The translations under genes were made by a program, and so were the position numbers. 14,899 nt of DNA from Pontiellaceae bacterium. Lineage in GTDB: Bacteria > Verrucomicrobiota > Kiritimatiellia > Kiritimatiellales > Pontiellaceae. Positions 14,618 to 14,899 of the stretch are shown piece after piece. Below the pieces are notes generated by a model. It had not been told where the DNA came from. It was given only the letters and a program-made list of their open reading frames with translations, and searched no databases. Each line of letters starts with the position of its first letter. The stretch's first letter is position 1. Location of the stretch: assembly GCA_016937035.1 (NCBI GenBank), contig JAFGWS010000172.1, positions 1-14,899 of the forward strand, in the 5' to 3' direction.

Positions 14618-14640
14618 TTTGTAGGGGAATCCCCTACAAA
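14618..14640. repeat. Perfect palindrome upstream of the RHH gene
   Basis: TTTGTAGGGG (14618-14627), AAT, CCCCTACAAA (14631-14640): ten perfect pairs around a 3-nt loop. It lies 63 bp before the RHH start; a weak -10-like TATAAG follows on the minus strand near 14600, so the palindrome would overlap or flank a promoter. It could be an operator for the RHH protein, a terminator-like hairpin, or a copy of a dispersed palindromic repeat. The third is favoured by the GC-rich patch beside it (14651-14690), which looks unlike its surroundings. Confidence 0.7.
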
Positions 14641-14899
14641 ACATATACGACATGCGTCAGCCTGTCGCGAAGCGGCTTAGTTCAACCTGCCCTTTATAAA
14701 CCACTCCTTCTTAAGGTAAGGATTATGCGCACAATCCGTCCCGAATAAAAATTAAAATGTGTACTGTATTTATACCCTCCGCAATCTTACCGATTGCGAA
14801 AATCCTAATCCCTAATTCCGAAACCCGAAACAATTCTCAAAAACTCAAATACGAAAACGGTTTCGTGTCACCCATTTGGGTAATTGAGCCGCATTTAAA
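14641..14899. other. Non-coding stretch with hairpins at the right edge
   Basis: With 14556-14640 this makes 344 bases without a supported gene. It holds a GC-rich patch (14651-14690), a start-less minus-strand open stretch (14677-14751) ending NPYLKKEWFIKGRLN that may be a gene remnant, and three small perfect hairpins: CGCAATC/GATTGCG (14780-14798), ACGAAA/TTTCGT (14851-14866) and ACCCA/TGGGT (14870-14881). None is followed by a T-run. Between them, 14800-14850 is a low-complexity tract almost free of G on the plus strand. Confidence 0.5.

Noticed and set aside
14479..14748. 89-aa plus-strand open frame at the right edge
   Set aside because: It overlaps the RHH gene on the other strand and runs through the palindrome and GC-rich patch; no ribosome site or domain.
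1..14899. rRNA, tRNA or CRISPR array
   Set aside because: No tRNA-like cloverleaf, rRNA motif or regularly spaced repeat series was found by eye on either strand.

Overview
The window reads as chromosome from a Gram-negative bacterium outside the well-studied Proteobacteria. The OmpH/Skp-LpxD pair shows an outer membrane with lipid A. A type III glutamine synthetase, a GH9 cellulase with its own Ig-like domain, and a secreted lamin-tail protein together suggest a polysaccharide-degrading member of the PVC superphylum (Verrucomicrobiota/Kiritimatiellota-like). The lineage is an inference from gene content; no rRNA gene is present to confirm it. Every supported gene lies on the minus strand, so gene order below follows transcription, from right to left.

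Right part (14899-12069): visibly AT-rich, accessory-looking DNA. A 344-base leader with several hairpins, including a perfect 10-bp-arm palindrome, precedes a 47-aa ribbon-helix-helix (RHH) protein. It is followed 5 bp later by a membrane-anchored DUF2726 (nuclease-fold-like) protein, then a secreted trypsin-like protease with an intact His/Asp/Ser triad, a two-helix DUF4405-like protein and a VanZ-like membrane protein. The last of these ends in a 48-bp palindrome. This block is the best candidate for an undescribed system, but its function is unknown.

Middle (11945-7598): a fragment of an IS3-type orfA lies upstream of a divergent FabI enoyl reductase. Then come YchF with a strong terminator, OmpH/Skp-LpxD (periplasmic chaperone plus lipid A acyltransferase, 33 bp apart), and a 295-base gap. 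That gap holds a near-consensus sigma-54 promoter and a leader hairpin for the next gene.

Left part (7597-1): glnN (type III glutamine synthetase) ending at a terminator; then pdxA-rsmA-GH9 cellulase, with a symmetrical four-copy 12-mer palindrome between pdxA and rsmA; then a RhuM-family gene directly behind the cellulase and followed by short GGTGTCAGTCC-type repeats. Last is a secreted lamin-tail-domain protein that runs off the left edge.

The core genes serve lipid A and envelope biogenesis (lpxD, ompH, fabI), nitrogen assimilation (glnN), vitamin B6 synthesis and ribosome maturation (pdxA, rsmA). Repeats, an IS relic and RhuM mark places where mobile DNA has touched the chromosome. No rRNA, tRNA or CRISPR array was seen.
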